A DNA stretch of 64,000 bases from Pseudomonas oryzihabitans. Lineage in GTDB: Bacteria > Pseudomonadota > Gammaproteobacteria > Pseudomonadales > Pseudomonadaceae. The DNA lies in assembly GCF_007665395.1 (NCBI RefSeq), contig NZ_VDND01000001.1, positions 496,001-560,000 on the forward strand. Reading direction: 5' to 3'. Position 1 is the first letter of the stretch. Each line of letters opens with the position of its first letter. Positions 63,016 to 64,000 of this stretch are shown in pieces. The notes below the pieces were generated by a model that ran no database searches, had not been told where the DNA came from, and was given only the letters and a program-made list of their open reading frames with translations. Made by a program: the position numbers and the translations under genes.

Positions 63016-64000
63016 ATGCACGAAACCAAGCAGACGCGCGTCCGCTATCTGATCCTGTTCATGCTGTTCGTGGTGACCACGATCAACTATGCCGACCGCG
63101 CCACCATCTCCATCGCCGGCTCCGCCCTGCAAAAAGACCTCGGCATCAGTGCCGTCTCCCTCGGCTTCATCTTCTCCGCCTTCGGCTGGGCCTATGTGCT
63201 CGGCCAGATCCCCGGCGGCTGGCTGCTCGATCGCTTCGGTTCGAAGAAGGTCTATGCGGCGAGCATCTTCACTTGGTCGGTGTTCACCATGCTGCAAGGC
63301 TACATCGGTGAATTCGGCATCGGCACCGCGGTGTTCCTGCTGTTCGCCCTGAGATTCATGGTCGGCCTGGCCGAAGCGCCCTCCTTCCCCGGCAACGCCC
63401 GCATCGTCGCCGCCTGGTTCCCCACCAAGGAGCGCGGCACCGCCTCGGCCATCTTCAACTCGGCTCAGTATTTCGCCACCGTGCTGTTCGCGCCGCTGAT
63501 GGGCTGGATCGTCTATCACTTCGGCTGGCAGCACGTCTTCGTGGTGATGGGCGCCCTGGGCATCGCCTTCTCGGCGGTCTGGATGGCGGTGATCTACAGC
63601 CCCCGTGAACATCCCCGCGCCAATGCCGCCGAGATCGACTACATCGCCAGCAACGGCGGCCTGGTCGACCTGGACACTCCCGGCAAGAAGAGCGAAGGCC
63701 CGAAGTGGAGCTACATCGGCCAGCTGCTGACCAATCGCATGATGGCCGGCATCTACCTGGGCCAGTTCTGCATCAACGCCCTCACCTACTTCTTCCTCAC
63801 CTGGTTCCCCGTCTACCTGGTACAGGAACGCGGCATGACCATCCTCAAGGCCGGCATCATCGCCTCCCTGCCGGCCATCTGTGGCTTCATCGGCGGCGTG
63901 CTGGGCGGGGTGATCTCCGACTGGCTGCTGCGCCGCGGCAGCAGCCTGAGCGTGGCGCGCAAGACCCCCATCGTCGCCGGCATGCTGCTGTCGATGACCA
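63016..64000 (+). CDS. gudP: Glucarate/galactarate MFS transporter, partial
   Basis: The gene runs off the right edge with 328 codons visible. The protein is very like the D-glucarate permease GudP: INYADRATISIAGSAL (about 24), FGWAYVLGQIPGGWLLDRFGSKKVY (about 55), VGLAEAPSFPGNARIVAAWFP (about 116), LGQFCINALTYFFLTWFPVYLV (about 251). It is an MFS proton symporter of the anion:cation family. GGGAG lies 8 bp before the ATG. A gudD- or garD-like gene would be expected downstream. Confidence 0.9.
   Translation, partial: MHETKQTRVRYLILFMLFVVTTINYADRATISIAGSALQKDLGISAVSLGFIFSAFGWAYVLGQIPGGWLLDRFGSKKVYAASIFTWSVFTMLQGYIGEFGIGTAVFLLFALRFMVGLAEAPSFPGNARIVAAWFPTKERGTASAIFNSAQYFATVLFAPLMGWIVYHFGWQHVFVVMGALGIAFSAVWMAVIYSPREHPRANAAEIDYIASNGGLVDLDTPGKKSEGPKWSYIGQLLTNRMMAGIYLGQFCINALTYFFLTWFPVYLVQERGMTILKAGIIASLPAICGFIGGVLGGVISDWLLRRGSSLSVARKTPIVAGMLLSMT

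Overview
This 64 kb window is high-GC, densely packed bacterial chromosome. Gene content points to Pseudomonas: a GTG-initiated acnB, an MvaT/MvaU-type H-NS protein, kdpFABCDE, the liuABCDE leucine/isovalerate operon and a gudP-type glucarate permease. A P. oryzihabitans-like lineage is only a guess. I see no prophage, integrase, transposase, CRISPR array or rRNA. The one tRNA is tRNA-Asp(GTC).

Layout. 0-3.6 kb: end of a DUF1289 gene, then an NCS1 permease divergent from a GntR regulator and a hydantoin/allantoin-type racemase, with TGTATACA palindromes on both sides. 3.6-6.6 kb: acnB behind a long leader that holds a 16-bp inverted repeat. 6.8-8.7 kb: a secreted GH10 xylanase between two paralogous small glycine-rich exported proteins, with a ~92-bp nested inverted repeat that recurs at 27.3 kb. 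8.7-16.6 kb: kdpFABC-kdpDE. 16.9 kb: MvaU-like silencer. 17.6-23.9 kb: a minus-strand sugar operon (ribokinase, RpiR regulator, RbsCAB-like ABC transporter, xylose-isomerase-like TIM barrel). 24.3-25.8 kb: a small unknown protein, tRNA-Asp and a DUF2188 protein.

25.8-40.5 kb is best read as a complete N-methylglutamate pathway for methylamine. GmaS makes gamma-glutamylmethylamide, MgsABC (split glutamate-synthase-like) make N-methylglutamate, and MgdABCD (heterotetrameric sarcosine-oxidase-like) oxidise it to glutamate plus a C1 unit. FolD and PurU process the C1 unit to formate, and AmtB probably imports (methyl)ammonium. A central XRE-cupin regulator and a repeated TTATATTCCCAA-type operator face both arms.

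40.5-54 kb is a second, less familiar catabolic regulon. It has a Nudix hydrolase, purine/cytosine-type permease, luciferase-like flavin monooxygenase, AA_synth/DUF1185 protein, alpha/beta hydrolase, aldehyde dehydrogenase, flavin reductase, GntR regulator, DUF1330 protein, a dedicated RibB-type enzyme and a polyamine-type ABC transporter. Six TGGTATACCA-like palindromes mark nearly all its promoters. The enzyme logic resembles Rut-type pyrimidine or pyridine-type oxidative ring cleavage, but the substrate is unknown and several usual Rut genes are missing. This is the best candidate for an undescribed system.

54-61.8 kb: a LysR gene divergent from liuABCDE, which lacks its usual MerR regulator liuR. 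61.8-64 kb: a LacI-family regulator, twin GATAGCG(T/C)TATC operators and the start of a gudP-like transporter that runs off the window.
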